DNA of 64,000 nt from Arthrobacter sp. NicSoilB8. GTDB taxonomy: Bacteria; Actinomycetota; Actinomycetes; Actinomycetales; Micrococcaceae. The translations under genes were made by a program, and so were the position numbers. Shown here in pieces: positions 16,772-25,198 of the stretch; within the stretch, counting starts at the first letter, position 1; each line of letters starts with the position of its first letter. The stretch spans positions 2,728,001-2,792,000 of the forward strand of contig NZ_AP024655.1 in assembly GCF_019977355.1 (NCBI RefSeq), given 5' to 3'. The notes beneath the pieces were generated by a model. That model was not told the DNA's origin. It did not search any database and saw only the letters and a program-made list of their open reading frames with translations.

Positions 16772-18538
16772 CTAGTTCTTGGCCTCCGGCTTGAAATCAA
16801 CGCCGGCTTCCTTGCGCTGTTGCGCCGTGATGGGAGCGGGAGCCTGGGTCAGGGGGTCGTAGCCGCCGCCGGACTTCGGGAACGCAATGACGTCGCGGAT
16901 GGATTCCACGCCGGCCAGCAGGGCAACCACGCGGTCCCACCCGAAGGCGATGCCGCCGTGCGGAGGGGCACCGAACTTGAAGCCCTCCAGCAGGAAGCCG
17001 AACTTGGTCTGGGCGTCTGCCTTGTCCAGGCCCATGAGCTCGAAGACGCGCTCCTGCATATCGCGCTCGTGGATACGGATTGAGCCGCCGCCGATTTCGT
17101 TGCCGTTGCAGACGATGTCGTACGCATAGGACAGCGCCGACTCGGGGTCCTGGTCGAAGGAGTCCATGAACTCGGGCTTGGGCGAGGTGAAGGCGTGGTG
17201 GACGGCGGTCCATTTGCCCGCGCCGACGGCGACGTCGCCGGACGCCACCGCAGCAGCGGCAGGCTCGAACATCGGCGCGTCCACGACCCAGCAGAAGGCC
17301 CAGTCAGAGGGGTTGATGAGGCCGGTGCGGTGGCCGATCTCCACGCGGGCGGCGCCGAGGAGTGCACGGGACGGGGTCTTCTCGCCGGCGGCGAAGAAGA
17401 TGCAGTCACCGGGCTTGGCGCCGACGGCGTCGGCGAGGCCGGCACGCTCGGTGTCGGTGAGGTTCTTGGCGACGGGGCCGGCGAGTTCGCCGTCTTCCTT
17501 GTACAGGACGTAGGCCAGGCCCTTGGCACCGCGCTGCTTGGCCCATTCCTGCCAGGCGTCGAGGGCGCGGCGGGCCTGCGAGGCGCCGCCGGGCATGACG
17601 ACGGCACCGACGTAGGGCGCCTTGAAGACGCCGAAGTTGGTGTCCTTGAAGAATTCGGTGAGTTCGGTGAGCTCCAGGCCGAAGCGCAGATCCGGTTTGT
17701 CCGAGCCGTAGCGGGCCATGGCGTCGTGGTAGGTGATGCGCTGGATCGGCGTCGGGATTTCGACGTCGATCAGCTTCCAGAGGGCCTTGACGATGTTCTC
17801 GCCGAGACGGATGATGTCGTCCTGCTCGACGAAGCTGGCTTCGATGTCGAGCTGGGTGAATTCCGGCTGGCGGTCGGCGCGGAAGTCTTCATCGCGATAG
17901 CAGCGGGCGATCTGGTAGTACTTTTCGAAGCCGCCCACCTGCAGGAGCTGCTTGAAGAGCTGCGGGGACTGCGGCAGGGCGTACCAGGAACCCGGTGCTA
18001 GGCGTGCGGGGACCACGAAGTCGCGGGCGCCTTCCGGCGTCGAACGGGTCAGCGTGGGGGTTTCGATCTCCACGTAGCCGTCCTGGTGGAGCAGCTCGCG
18101 GGCCACGCGGTTGGCCTCGGAGCGCAGCCGCAGGTTGCGGGCCGGGCCGGGGCGGCGCAGGTCCAGGTAGCGGTGCTTGAGGCGGGCTTCCTCGCCGACT
18201 TCGACGTGCTCGTCGATCTGGAACGGCAGCGGATCGGACGTGTTGAGGATGGTGACCTTCTCGGCCATGACCTCGATCTCGCCGGTGGGAAGCGCCGGGT
18301 TCTCGTTGCCTTCGGGGCGCTGGGACACGGTCCCGACAATCTGCAGCACGTACTCGTTGCGCAGGCCGTGGAAGACCTCTTCTTCGCGGACTACAACCTG
18401 GGCGACGCCGGACGCGTCGCGCAGGTCGACGAATGCGACACCACCGTGGTCACGACGCCGGCCGACCCAGCCGGCGAGGGTTACGGTTTGTCCAATGTGC
18501 TCGGAACGAAGAGATCCGAGGTCATGTGTGCGCAGCAC
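16772..18538 (-). CDS. aspS: Aspartyl-tRNA synthetase, probably non-discriminating
   Basis: A 588-residue class II synthetase that charges tRNA with aspartate. It has the N-terminal OB anticodon-binding domain ([10 protein letters not shown]), motif 2 [14 protein letters not shown] (about 215-230), the bacterial GAD insert (about 300-420) and motif 3 [15 protein letters not shown] near the end. The RRRDHGG histidine and glycine match non-discriminating bacterial AspRS, which also makes Asp-tRNA(Asn) for GatCAB; E. coli has RRRDLGS here. I use GTG at 18538 (MLRTHDLGS), with AAAGG six bases upstream. It diverges from the APC permease gene over an AT-rich promoter interval (18539-18661). Confidence 0.97.
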   Translation of the reverse strand: MLRTHDLGSLRSEHIGQTVTLAGWVGRRRDHGGVAFVDLRDASGVAQVVVREEEVFHGLRNEYVLQIVGTVSQRPEGNENPALPTGEIEVMAEKVTILNTSDPLPFQIDEHVEVGEEARLKHRYLDLRRPGPARNLRLRSEANRVARELLHQDGYVEIETPTLTRSTPEGARDFVVPARLAPGSWYALPQSPQLFKQLLQVGGFEKYYQIARCYRDEDFRADRQPEFTQLDIEASFVEQDDIIRLGENIVKALWKLIDVEIPTPIQRITYHDAMARYGSDKPDLRFGLELTELTEFFKDTNFGVFKAPYVGAVVMPGGASQARRALDAWQEWAKQRGAKGLAYVLYKEDGELAGPVAKNLTDTERAGLADAVGAKPGDCIFFAAGEKTPSRALLGAARVEIGHRTGLINPSDWAFCWVVDAPMFEPAAAAVASGDVAVGAGKWTAVHHAFTSPKPEFMDSFDQDPESALSYAYDIVCNGNEIGGGSIRIHERDMQERVFELMGLDKADAQTKFGFLLEGFKFGAPPHGGIAFGWDRVVALLAGVESIRDVIAFPKSGGGYDPLTQAPAPITAQQRKEAGVDFKPEAKN

Positions 18539-18661
18539 AGCACGCCTTTCTGAAGAAGACAGAGGGAAAATCAAAAGCGATATTAAAACTATGACGTTCT
18601 AATAGGATCGCTACGGGAACGATCCCGTTCGAGTTTACCCGTTGGAAAGGCCCCTCCCGCC

Positions 18662-19996
18662 ATGGCAACCCGGCATAACGGAACCCGGCGCAATGACCGG
18701 CCCGGCCAGCAGGAGCTGCAGCGCCGGCTCGGCGTCTTCGACTCCACGGCAATCGGGCTCGGTTCCATGCTGGGCGCCGGCGTGTTTGTGGTGTTCGCCC
18801 CCGCCGCTGCCCTGGCCGGGCCGCTGCTGACCCTCGCGGTGGTCGTGGCCGGCGTCATCGCCTACTGCAATGCCGTCGCGTCGGCGCAGCTGGCGGCCAA
18901 ATACCCTGCCAGCGGCGGCACCTATGTGTATGGGCGCCGGCGGCTCGGCGAGTGGCCAGGCTTCATTGCGGGCTGGGGTTTTGTGACCGGCAAGACGGCG
19001 TCCTGCGCGGCCATGGCGCTCACGTTCGGGCACTACGTCGCGCCGGCCTACGCCACGCCGCTGGCGGTTGCCGGCGTCGTGGTCCTCACCGGCGTCAACC
19101 TGCTCGGCATCACCCGGACCGCGCTGCTGACCAGGATCCTGCTCGCCGTGGTGCTGGCCACCCTGGTGTTCGTCGCCGTGGCGTCGCTGCTGGGGCCGCA
19201 CCCGGAAGGGGCCCCGGCAGTGACACCGGGATCCGTCTACCCCGCGACGCTCTCCGGCGGCGGCTGGGGCATCCTTCCCGCGGCCGGGCTGATGTTCTTC
19301 GCCTTTGCAGGCTACGCGCGGATCGCCACGCTGGGCGAGGAGGTCAAGGACCCCACGCGCACCATCCCGCGGGCCATCCTGGCCGCGCTGGCCGGCGCCT
19401 TCGTGGTTTACCTGGGCCTGGCCGCCCTGCTCCAGTGGCACCTGCCCCCTGCGCAGCTGGCGGGTTCGACGGCGCCCCTGCTTGACGCGGTGGCGGTCTC
19501 ACGGCTTAGCGCCGGCATGCCCTTCGTCCAGGCCGGGGCGGCGGCCGCGTGCCTTGGCGCACTGCTGGCCCTCATCACCGGGGTGGGCAGGACCACCCTG
19601 GCCATGGCCCGGGAACGCGACCTGCCCGCCCCGCTGGCCCGAGTGGGCGGTGCGCACACGGTCCCGTTTGTGGCGGAACTGGCCGTCGCCGCCGTCGTCA
19701 TCATCCTGCTGCTGAGCACCAATGTGATGACCGTGGTCGGATTCTCCAGTTTCGGGGTGCTGATCTACTACGCCGTGACCAACGCCGCGGCCTTCACGCT
19801 GGAGGGCCGGCCCTGGCACGCGCCGCGCTGGCTCAACGTGCTGGGGTTCCTCGGCTGCCTGGTCCTGGCTGTGACCCTGCCGCCGGCCTCCATGCTGGTC
19901 ATGGCGGCCGTGCTGGCGGTCGGGATAGCCGGGCGGTTCCTGGTCCTGCGGCTGCGCAGAACCGCCCGGCCGCGCCGCACGTCCAGGGAAAGTTAG
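18662..19996 (+). CDS. APC-family amino acid/amine permease
   Basis: A 444-residue transporter with about 12 hydrophobic helices and the helix 1 motif STAIGLGSMLGAGVFVVF, whose unwound GxGxG segment binds substrate carboxylate and amine in APC proteins. A consensus helix 6 part is LMFFAFAGYARIATLGEE. It ends in a short basic tail (RPRRTS). ATG at 18662 follows GGAAAGG. The 123-base divergent gap to aspS holds a likely -10 TAGGAT near 18603. The substrate cannot be told; single-gene transcription is likely, since hisS converges with it. Confidence 0.9.
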   Translation: MATRHNGTRRNDRPGQQELQRRLGVFDSTAIGLGSMLGAGVFVVFAPAAALAGPLLTLAVVVAGVIAYCNAVASAQLAAKYPASGGTYVYGRRRLGEWPGFIAGWGFVTGKTASCAAMALTFGHYVAPAYATPLAVAGVVVLTGVNLLGITRTALLTRILLAVVLATLVFVAVASLLGPHPEGAPAVTPGSVYPATLSGGGWGILPAAGLMFFAFAGYARIATLGEEVKDPTRTIPRAILAALAGAFVVYLGLAALLQWHLPPAQLAGSTAPLLDAVAVSRLSAGMPFVQAGAAAACLGALLALITGVGRTTLAMARERDLPAPLARVGGAHTVPFVAELAVAAVVIILLLSTNVMTVVGFSSFGVLIYYAVTNAAAFTLEGRPWHAPRWLNVLGFLGCLVLAVTLPPASMLVMAAVLAVGIAGRFLVLRLRRTARPRRTSRES

Positions 19997-20029
19997 CTCC
20001 CGGCCGGGCGAGGGCTCTGTGTTAGCGGT

Positions 20030-20109
20030 GCACCGAATAACTTGGGCACTCAATGACTAGCGCGCTGAATAGCTAGTGCACTGAACAACGCGTGCACTGA
20101 ATAACTAGT
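20030..20109 (-). repeat. Five-copy 16-bp tandem repeat overlapping the end of hisS
   Basis: Five consecutive 16-bp units start at 20030, 20046, 20062, 20078 and 20094, with consensus GCACTGAATAACTAGT; a sixth begins at 20110 and decays inside hisS. The most AT-rich copy (20094-20109) supplies the hisS stop codon. The block fills most of the gap between the convergent APC permease and hisS genes. No transcription terminator hairpin was seen in its place. Confidence 0.85.
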
Positions 20110-21448
20110 GCACCGCAGTGACCCGCACGTGCAGGTCCTCCTCGGCGGGCGTCCACGTGGCCGGATCGGCGTCGTACTGCTCGCCCGAGCGGATGTCCTT
20201 GACCTGGTGCTTGCCGTCGTCGTCGGTGAACCAGACAAACGGAATGCCGCGGCGGTCGGCGAACTTGATCTGCTTGCCGAACTTCTCGGCCTTCGCGGCC
20301 ACCTCAGTGGCGATGCCGCGGCTGCGCAGCTGCGCCGCGACATCCTGCGCCGCGCCCCAGCTGTCGTCGTTGTTCAGCGCCACCAGGACGGCCGTCGGAA
20401 CCGAGCGGGAGGCCTTGGCGAGGTCCTGGCTCAGGATCCGTGACACCAGCCGGGTCACCCCGATTGAGAGGCCGACGCCGGGGAACTTGCGGTTGCCTTT
20501 GCTGGCCAGGGCGTCGTAGCGTCCGCCGGAGCAGATCGAGCCCAGCTGTTCGTGCCCCACCAGGACGGTTTCCACCACGGTGCCCGTGTAGTAGTCGAGT
20601 CCGCGGGCGATGCTGAGGTCCGCGACCACGCGGCCGGGGGCGCGCTGGACGGCGGCCGCGATGACCTGCTCCAGTTCGCTCAGGCCCTCCTCGAGCAGCT
20701 CGTTGCTGACGCCCAACGCCCGGACCTGTTCCACGAAGGACGTGTCCTTGGTACGGATGCTCGCGAGCTTGAGGGCGGCCTGCGCCTGGTCGTCGGTGGC
20801 GCCGAGTTCCTCCTTGAGCAGCTCGGCCACCTTCGCCGGCCCCACCTTCTCGAGTTTGTCGATGCTGCGCAGGACGCCGGCGGTGTCCGTGAGCCCGATC
20901 CCGGTGTAAAAGCCCTCGGCGAGCTTGCGGTTATTGATCCGCAGCAGAAAGTCGGGGATGGGCAGCGCGTTCAGCGCCTCGGCGATCACGAGCGCGATCT
21001 CAACGTCATAGCGGAACGGCAGCTCGCCGTCGCCGACCACATCGATGTCCGCCTGGGTGAACTCGCGGGCCCGTCCCTCCTGGGGACGTTCGCCGCGCCA
21101 GACCTTCTGGATCTGGTACCGGCGGAACGGGAACGCGAGGTAGCCGGCGTTTTCCACGACGTAGCGGGCGAACGGCACCGTGAGGTCGAAGTGCAGGGCC
21201 AGGGCGTGCGGGTCGGCCTTGGCAGCGGCGTCGCCCTCATCGTCCTGGAGCCGGCTCAGGCCGTAGACCTCCTTGTCGATTTCTCCCTTGCGCAGCAGCT
21301 GCCCCACCGTTTCCACGGCGCGGGTCTCGATCGAGGAGAAACCATGGAGCTCGAAGGTCCGGCGCAGCGTGTCCAGCACATGGAGTTCCACCAGCCGCTC
21401 CTCGGGAAGCCACTCGGGGAATCCTGACAGGGAGGCTGTGCGTGCCAT
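20105..21448 (-). CDS. hisS: Histidyl-tRNA synthetase
   Basis: A 447-residue class II synthetase. Visible are the catalytic-core motif 2 FRRYQIQKVWRGERPQ (about 110-125), the HisRS-specific motif GLDYYTGTVVE (about 278-288), motif 3 region FPGVGLSIGVTRL, and the C-terminal HGTP anticodon-binding domain (about 350-447; SVPTAVLVALNND). The start is ATG at 21448. Its stop codon lies within the 16-bp tandem repeat, so the last residues border on unstable DNA. The gene diverges from the cyclophilin gene. Confidence 0.97.
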   Translation of the reverse strand: MARTASLSGFPEWLPEERLVELHVLDTLRRTFELHGFSSIETRAVETVGQLLRKGEIDKEVYGLSRLQDDEGDAAAKADPHALALHFDLTVPFARYVVENAGYLAFPFRRYQIQKVWRGERPQEGRAREFTQADIDVVGDGELPFRYDVEIALVIAEALNALPIPDFLLRINNRKLAEGFYTGIGLTDTAGVLRSIDKLEKVGPAKVAELLKEELGATDDQAQAALKLASIRTKDTSFVEQVRALGVSNELLEEGLSELEQVIAAAVQRAPGRVVADLSIARGLDYYTGTVVETVLVGHEQLGSICSGGRYDALASKGNRKFPGVGLSIGVTRLVSRILSQDLAKASRSVPTAVLVALNNDDSWGAAQDVAAQLRSRGIATEVAAKAEKFGKQIKFADRRGIPFVWFTDDDGKHQVKDIRSGEQYDADPATWTPAEEDLHVRVTAVH

Positions 21449-21574
21449 GGTGAAATTTTCTCCTCTGGTTACTACTGCGGTATCTCGGTGCTTGTGCAGT
21501 ATCTTCGGGCGCGGGCGTCTCGCGGCATTCTCTGTCGAAACGTAACGAAGATAGGCGGCAGACCGGCCAGTCGT

Positions 21575-21605
21575 GCATAAACTGTGTGCGGCAGTCAGTT
21601 TATGC
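21575..21605. promoter_or_regulatory. Perfect 10-bp inverted repeat in the hisS/cyclophilin divergent interval
   Basis: GCATAAACTG (21575-21584) and CAGTTTATGC (21596-21605) form perfect arms around an 11-base spacer. It lies about 130 bases upstream of both starts in the 275-base divergent region, and is unusually AT-rich for this genome. It could be an operator for a dimeric regulator or a hairpin in one of the leaders. No known regulator motif was recognised. Confidence 0.45.
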
Positions 21606-21723
21606 GTTCCGCGCCCGCTTGTTCCAACGGGGCCGGCCGGGAGGGACTGCCGGCAGCTTGCTGCTGTTACCGCGACGGCGCCTACGCTCCGTTACGGTCG
21701 CGGCCTTACAACCAGGAGGACCT

Positions 21724-22530
21724 TTGGCGGCCAGTTCACGCAACGCACGCGAGGCGAAGCGGCGCGTCCAGCAGATGGAGGCCAGGCGCGGCCTGCGCCG
21801 GGACCAGGACAAGCGCCGCAAACGCGACAACGTCCTGGCCGTCAGCGTCGGCACAGGGGCGATCGCCCTGGCCCTGGTCCTGCAGCTCACCGTCTTTTCG
21901 TCCAACCCGACCGAAGAAGAGTTCGCGGCCGCGCAGGAGGGGCTGGCGAGCCCGTCAGCGTCCGCCACACCGTCGGCTGCGGCCACGAATGCCGACAACA
22001 TCCCCAAGCCGGAAACCGCCGCAGGCAAGACCTTCACCGGTGAGCTCAAGCTGAACCGCGGCACGCTGGGCGTTGAACTGGACGGCACCAAAGCCCCGCA
22101 GGCCGCGGCCGTCTTCAAGTCCCTCGCCGACCAGAACTTCTACAACAACGTCAGCTGCCACCGGCTGACCACGGCCGAGAACTTTGGTGTCCTGCAGTGC
22201 GGGTCCAAGGCCGGCGACGGCAGCAGCGATCCGGCCTACACCTGGGGTCCCCTGGAAAATACGCCGCCGGACAACAAATACCCGGCCGGAACGATCGCCG
22301 TGGCCCGGACCAGCGGCAACGCCAACGGCAACGGCACCCAGTTCTTCATTGTGTACAAGGACACCGTCATCCCGGCGGATGCCGCCGGCGGCTACACGGT
22401 GGTGGGCAAGGTGACCTCGGGGCTTGATGTGGTGAGCACGATTGCCGCCGCCGGGCTGAAGCCTGGCGATAACGCCACCGACGGCGCACCGGTGGAACCA
22501 GTCACGATAGACTCGTTCACACTGAAGTAA
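21724..22530 (+). CDS. Membrane-anchored cyclophilin-type peptidyl-prolyl isomerase
   Basis: A 268-residue protein that catalyses proline cis-trans isomerisation, probably outside the membrane. A basic N-terminus (REAKRRVQQMEARRGLRRDQ) precedes one transmembrane helix (about 38-58; VLAVSVGTGAIALALVLQL), a Ser/Ala-rich linker, and a cyclophilin domain from about residue 100 with NNVSCHRL, GTIAVAR and GNGTQFFIVY. I start it at TTG 21724, which has AGGAGG four bases before it, instead of an ATG 138 bases upstream without a site. It sits upstream of the DUF349 gene by 61 bases and may be co-transcribed. Confidence 0.9.
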   Translation: MAASSRNAREAKRRVQQMEARRGLRRDQDKRRKRDNVLAVSVGTGAIALALVLQLTVFSSNPTEEEFAAAQEGLASPSASATPSAAATNADNIPKPETAAGKTFTGELKLNRGTLGVELDGTKAPQAAAVFKSLADQNFYNNVSCHRLTTAENFGVLQCGSKAGDGSSDPAYTWGPLENTPPDNKYPAGTIAVARTSGNANGNGTQFFIVYKDTVIPADAAGGYTVVGKVTSGLDVVSTIAAAGLKPGDNATDGAPVEPVTIDSFTLK

Positions 22531-22591
22531 CCAGCCGCGGCCCTGAAGGCCGCGGTCCCGGTATTTCCCTCCAAGCGAAAGACTTCTAGCG

Positions 22592-24415
22592 GTGACAGAC
22601 AGTCAGAAATCCGACGAAACATTGGCAACAGCAGCTGCCAACGAAACCGAAGCCGAGGCAACCCCAGCCGAGGGTGCAGGTGCTGCCGTAGCTACCGACA
22701 GCGCCGCGGCGCCTGCCGCTGCAGGCGAGGATGCCGCCGCGGCGGCGGAGCCCGCTGAGGCCGCGCCCGCCGAGAGTGTGCCCGGCGAGACGCCCGCAGA
22801 GTCCGTGGCCGACGCGGCGGCGGAGCCTGCTGAGGCCGCGCCCGCCGAGAGTGTGCCCGGCGAGACGCCCGCAGAGTCCGTGGCCGCCGCGGCGACGGCA
22901 GAGCCTGTGGCCGACGCGGCGACGGCAGAGCCTGTGGCCGACGCGGCGACGGCGGAATCCCCGACTGAGCCCGCCGAGCCTGTGGCCGCCGAGACGCCGG
23001 CGGAGCCCGCCGCCGACGCCGCGTCCCCTGCTGTCGCGTCGCCGGCTCCCTCGCCCGCACCGCGCCCCGCACCGACCCCGGCAGCGTTCGCTGCCCGGCC
23101 CAAGGCAAAGCCGTCGGCGGCGGCACCCGCTCCCGCCCCGGCGGCCGTTTCCTCCGCCGCTTCCCTGGCCGAAGCAGCCCGCTGGGGCCGCGTTGAAGGT
23201 GACGGTCATGTGTTCCTGACGGTGGACGGCACGGAATATCCGGTCGGCCAGTACCCGGGCGTCAGCGCCGACGAGGCCCTGGGTTACTTCGCCCGGAAGT
23301 TCGAGGACATCGTGGCCCAGATTGTGCTGCTTGAACAGCGCGTCAGCTCCAAGGCGCCCACAACGGACATGCAGAAGACCGTCACGCACCTCCGCGAGCA
23401 GCTTGCCGAGCGGAACATGGTGGGCGACATCCGCTCCGCCGAGGCCCGGCTGGATGCCCTGGTGACCCAGATCGGCGAACTCGAGAAGGCCGAGAAGGCT
23501 GAACACGAAGCCGTCCGCGCCGCAGAACTTGCCGCACGCGAGGCCATTGTGGCCGAGGCCGAGGAAATCGCAGGCCACGATCCCGCGCAGATCCAGTGGA
23601 AGACCTCCAGCGCGCGGATGAATGAACTGTTCGAGAGCTGGAAGACCGCGCAGAAGAGCGGCGTCCGGCTTGGCCGCAGCAACGAAGACGCGCTGTGGAA
23701 GCGGTTCCGCGCCGCCCGGACGGTCTTTGACCGGCACCGCCGCGCCTACTTCTCCCAGCTGGACAGCAATAACTCGGCAGCCAAGGCCGCCAAGGAGAAG
23801 CTGATCACCGAGGCCGAGGCACTCTCTTCCTCCACCGACTGGGGTTTTGCCGCCGGCGAGTACCGCCGCCTGATGGACGAGTGGAAAGCCTCGCCCCGTG
23901 CCAGCCGCAAGGACGACGACGCCCTGTGGGCCCGTTTCCGCGCCGCCCAGGATGTCTTCTTCACCAACCGGCAGGCTGCCAACGACGAGATCGATCAGGA
24001 GTACGGTGCAAACCTCGTCGTGAAGGAGGCGCTGCTGGCCGAGGCCAACGAGCTCCTGCCGATCAAGGACCTCACCGCCGCCAAGAAGGCCCTGCAGTCC
24101 ATCCGCGACCGCTGGGAAGAAGCCGGCAAGGTTCCGCGCGCCGACATGGGCCGCATCGAAGCCGGCCTGCGGAAGGTGGAGGATGCAGTCCGCCAGGCCG
24201 AGGACGAAAACTGGAAGCGCTCCAACCCGGAGACCAAGGCGCGCACCAACAGCGCCCTGACCCAGCTCGAAGCTGCCATTGCCGGTCTCAAGGATGATCT
24301 GGCCAAGGCGGAAAAGGCCGGCGACGAGCGCAAGATCAAGGCAGCCCAGGAGGCTCTCGAGGCCCGCCAGGCGTGGCTGGAGCAGCTCGAGCGCTCGGCG
24401 AGCGAACTCTCCTAA
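22592..24415 (+). CDS. DUF349-domain coiled-coil protein with repetitive Ala/Pro/Glu N-terminus
   Basis: A 607-residue acidic protein. Residues about 20-190 are low-complexity (AEPAEAAPAESVPGE-type repeats). The rest is helical, with at least three DUF349 repeats (SWKTAQKSGVRLGRSNEDALWKRF pattern: a W-K-x8-G-x8-LW-x2-F unit recurring near residues 350, 430 and 500) and a long heptad-rich C-terminus. DUF349 function is not well established. The start is GTG at 22592 in a weak context (GCGAAAGACTTCTAGC). Position between a cyclophilin and rel is conserved in Arthrobacter-like genomes as I recall it. The transcript ends at the hairpin at 24444. Confidence 0.85.
   Translation: MTDSQKSDETLATAAANETEAEATPAEGAGAAVATDSAAAPAAAGEDAAAAAEPAEAAPAESVPGETPAESVADAAAEPAEAAPAESVPGETPAESVAAAATAEPVADAATAEPVADAATAESPTEPAEPVAAETPAEPAADAASPAVASPAPSPAPRPAPTPAAFAARPKAKPSAAAPAPAPAAVSSAASLAEAARWGRVEGDGHVFLTVDGTEYPVGQYPGVSADEALGYFARKFEDIVAQIVLLEQRVSSKAPTTDMQKTVTHLREQLAERNMVGDIRSAEARLDALVTQIGELEKAEKAEHEAVRAAELAAREAIVAEAEEIAGHDPAQIQWKTSSARMNELFESWKTAQKSGVRLGRSNEDALWKRFRAARTVFDRHRRAYFSQLDSNNSAAKAAKEKLITEAEALSSSTDWGFAAGEYRRLMDEWKASPRASRKDDDALWARFRAAQDVFFTNRQAANDEIDQEYGANLVVKEALLAEANELLPIKDLTAAKKALQSIRDRWEEAGKVPRADMGRIEAGLRKVEDAVRQAEDENWKRSNPETKARTNSALTQLEAAIAGLKDDLAKAEKAGDERKIKAAQEALEARQAWLEQLERSASELS
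22742..22950 (+). repeat. In-frame repeats in the DUF349 gene
   Basis: A 75-bp unit (25 residues) occurs twice back to back from 22742 and 22817, almost identical, followed by a 27-bp unit encoding TAEPVADAA in two tandem copies ending near 22950. All periods are multiples of three. Such blocks can vary in copy number between strains without breaking the gene. Confidence 0.8.
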
Positions 24416-24443
24416 GCACGCGGCACGCCAGGAAGCCAGTCCG

Positions 24444-24482
24444 GGCCCCGTTTCGGTTTATCCACATGACCGGAACGGGGCC
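24444..24482 (+). terminator. Terminator after the DUF349 gene
   Basis: Arms GGCCCCGTTTCGGT (24444-24457) and ACCGGAACGGGGCC (24469-24482) pair over 14 bases with one wobble, 28 bases after the stop codon. TGTTCC follows. This fits a rho-independent terminator. Confidence 0.7.
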
Positions 24483-24517
24483 TGTTCCATGTCACCGAAA
24501 CCGGCAACGATGGCGGG

Positions 24518-25189
24518 ATGGTACTCGTGCCCCGCGCTCCCGCCGCTTTTCCGGGCCAGCGCGGTTTAGGTCAAAGCGATCCGGGGCCGGAGCAGTGCCA
24601 GCTTTACTCCCCCGGAGGGCTATTCTCTTGGCCGGAGCTGCAGGCCATGGCCGCCGACGGCGTCCTCACGCAGCTTTGTCAGCACGGCTACCTGCGGCCC
24701 GGCACCCCTTCCAGTCCGCAGCTGCGCGCCCGCGCCGCGTCCCTGGCCGTGGCGCCGTCGATCCGGCAGCGGGTGGTGGCGGGACGCATGACCGCGGCCT
24801 GGATCTACGGCTGCGCAGCGGAGCCTGACCGGCTTGCGCTGCTCGTGGACGCGAACCGGAGGATTTCAAGCCTGAGGTCGGTGCGCGGCTGCACTTTCCA
24901 TGAAGTGCGGTTGGGGCCGTTCGACGTCGTCAGTCTGGGAGGGCTGATGGTGTCCAGCCCGCTGCGCACGGCTTTGGACGTTGCCCTGCACGTGGAGGCG
25001 GACCGGGCGGTTCCGGCGCTGAGGGCGCTCCTGGCCCGTCCCGAACTGGGTGTGCGGCTCCGGCTGCTCAGGCTTGCCGTCGACGCGAGCCCGCGCCTCC
25101 CGCACAGACGCGCAGCGCTGGCCAAGCTGGCCGCCGCCGTGCCGCAGCCCGACGGTTCCGTTCCAGCAGACGAGCCGGGGGCGAACTAG
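24518..25189 (+). CDS. AbiEi-like (type IV antitoxin-like) protein
   Basis: A 223-residue protein. It has a helix-turn-helix-like N-terminal part (LFSWPELQAMAADGVLTQLCQHGYLRPG, split by the usual short loop) and a C-terminal part with VSSPLRTALDVAL and VPALRALLARPEL, patterns found in the actinobacterial AbiEi-antitoxin-like family. True AbiEi represses its own operon and opposes a nucleotidyltransferase toxin (AbiEii); no such toxin gene lies next to it. It converges with rel with only nine bases between stops. The family name is moderately certain; an antitoxin role is not supported by the context. Confidence 0.55.
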   Translation: MVLVPRAPAAFPGQRGLGQSDPGPEQCQLYSPGGLFSWPELQAMAADGVLTQLCQHGYLRPGTPSSPQLRARAASLAVAPSIRQRVVAGRMTAAWIYGCAAEPDRLALLVDANRRISSLRSVRGCTFHEVRLGPFDVVSLGGLMVSSPLRTALDVALHVEADRAVPALRALLARPELGVRLRLLRLAVDASPRLPHRRAALAKLAAAVPQPDGSVPADEPGAN

Positions 25190-25198
25190 TTCCGGGGG

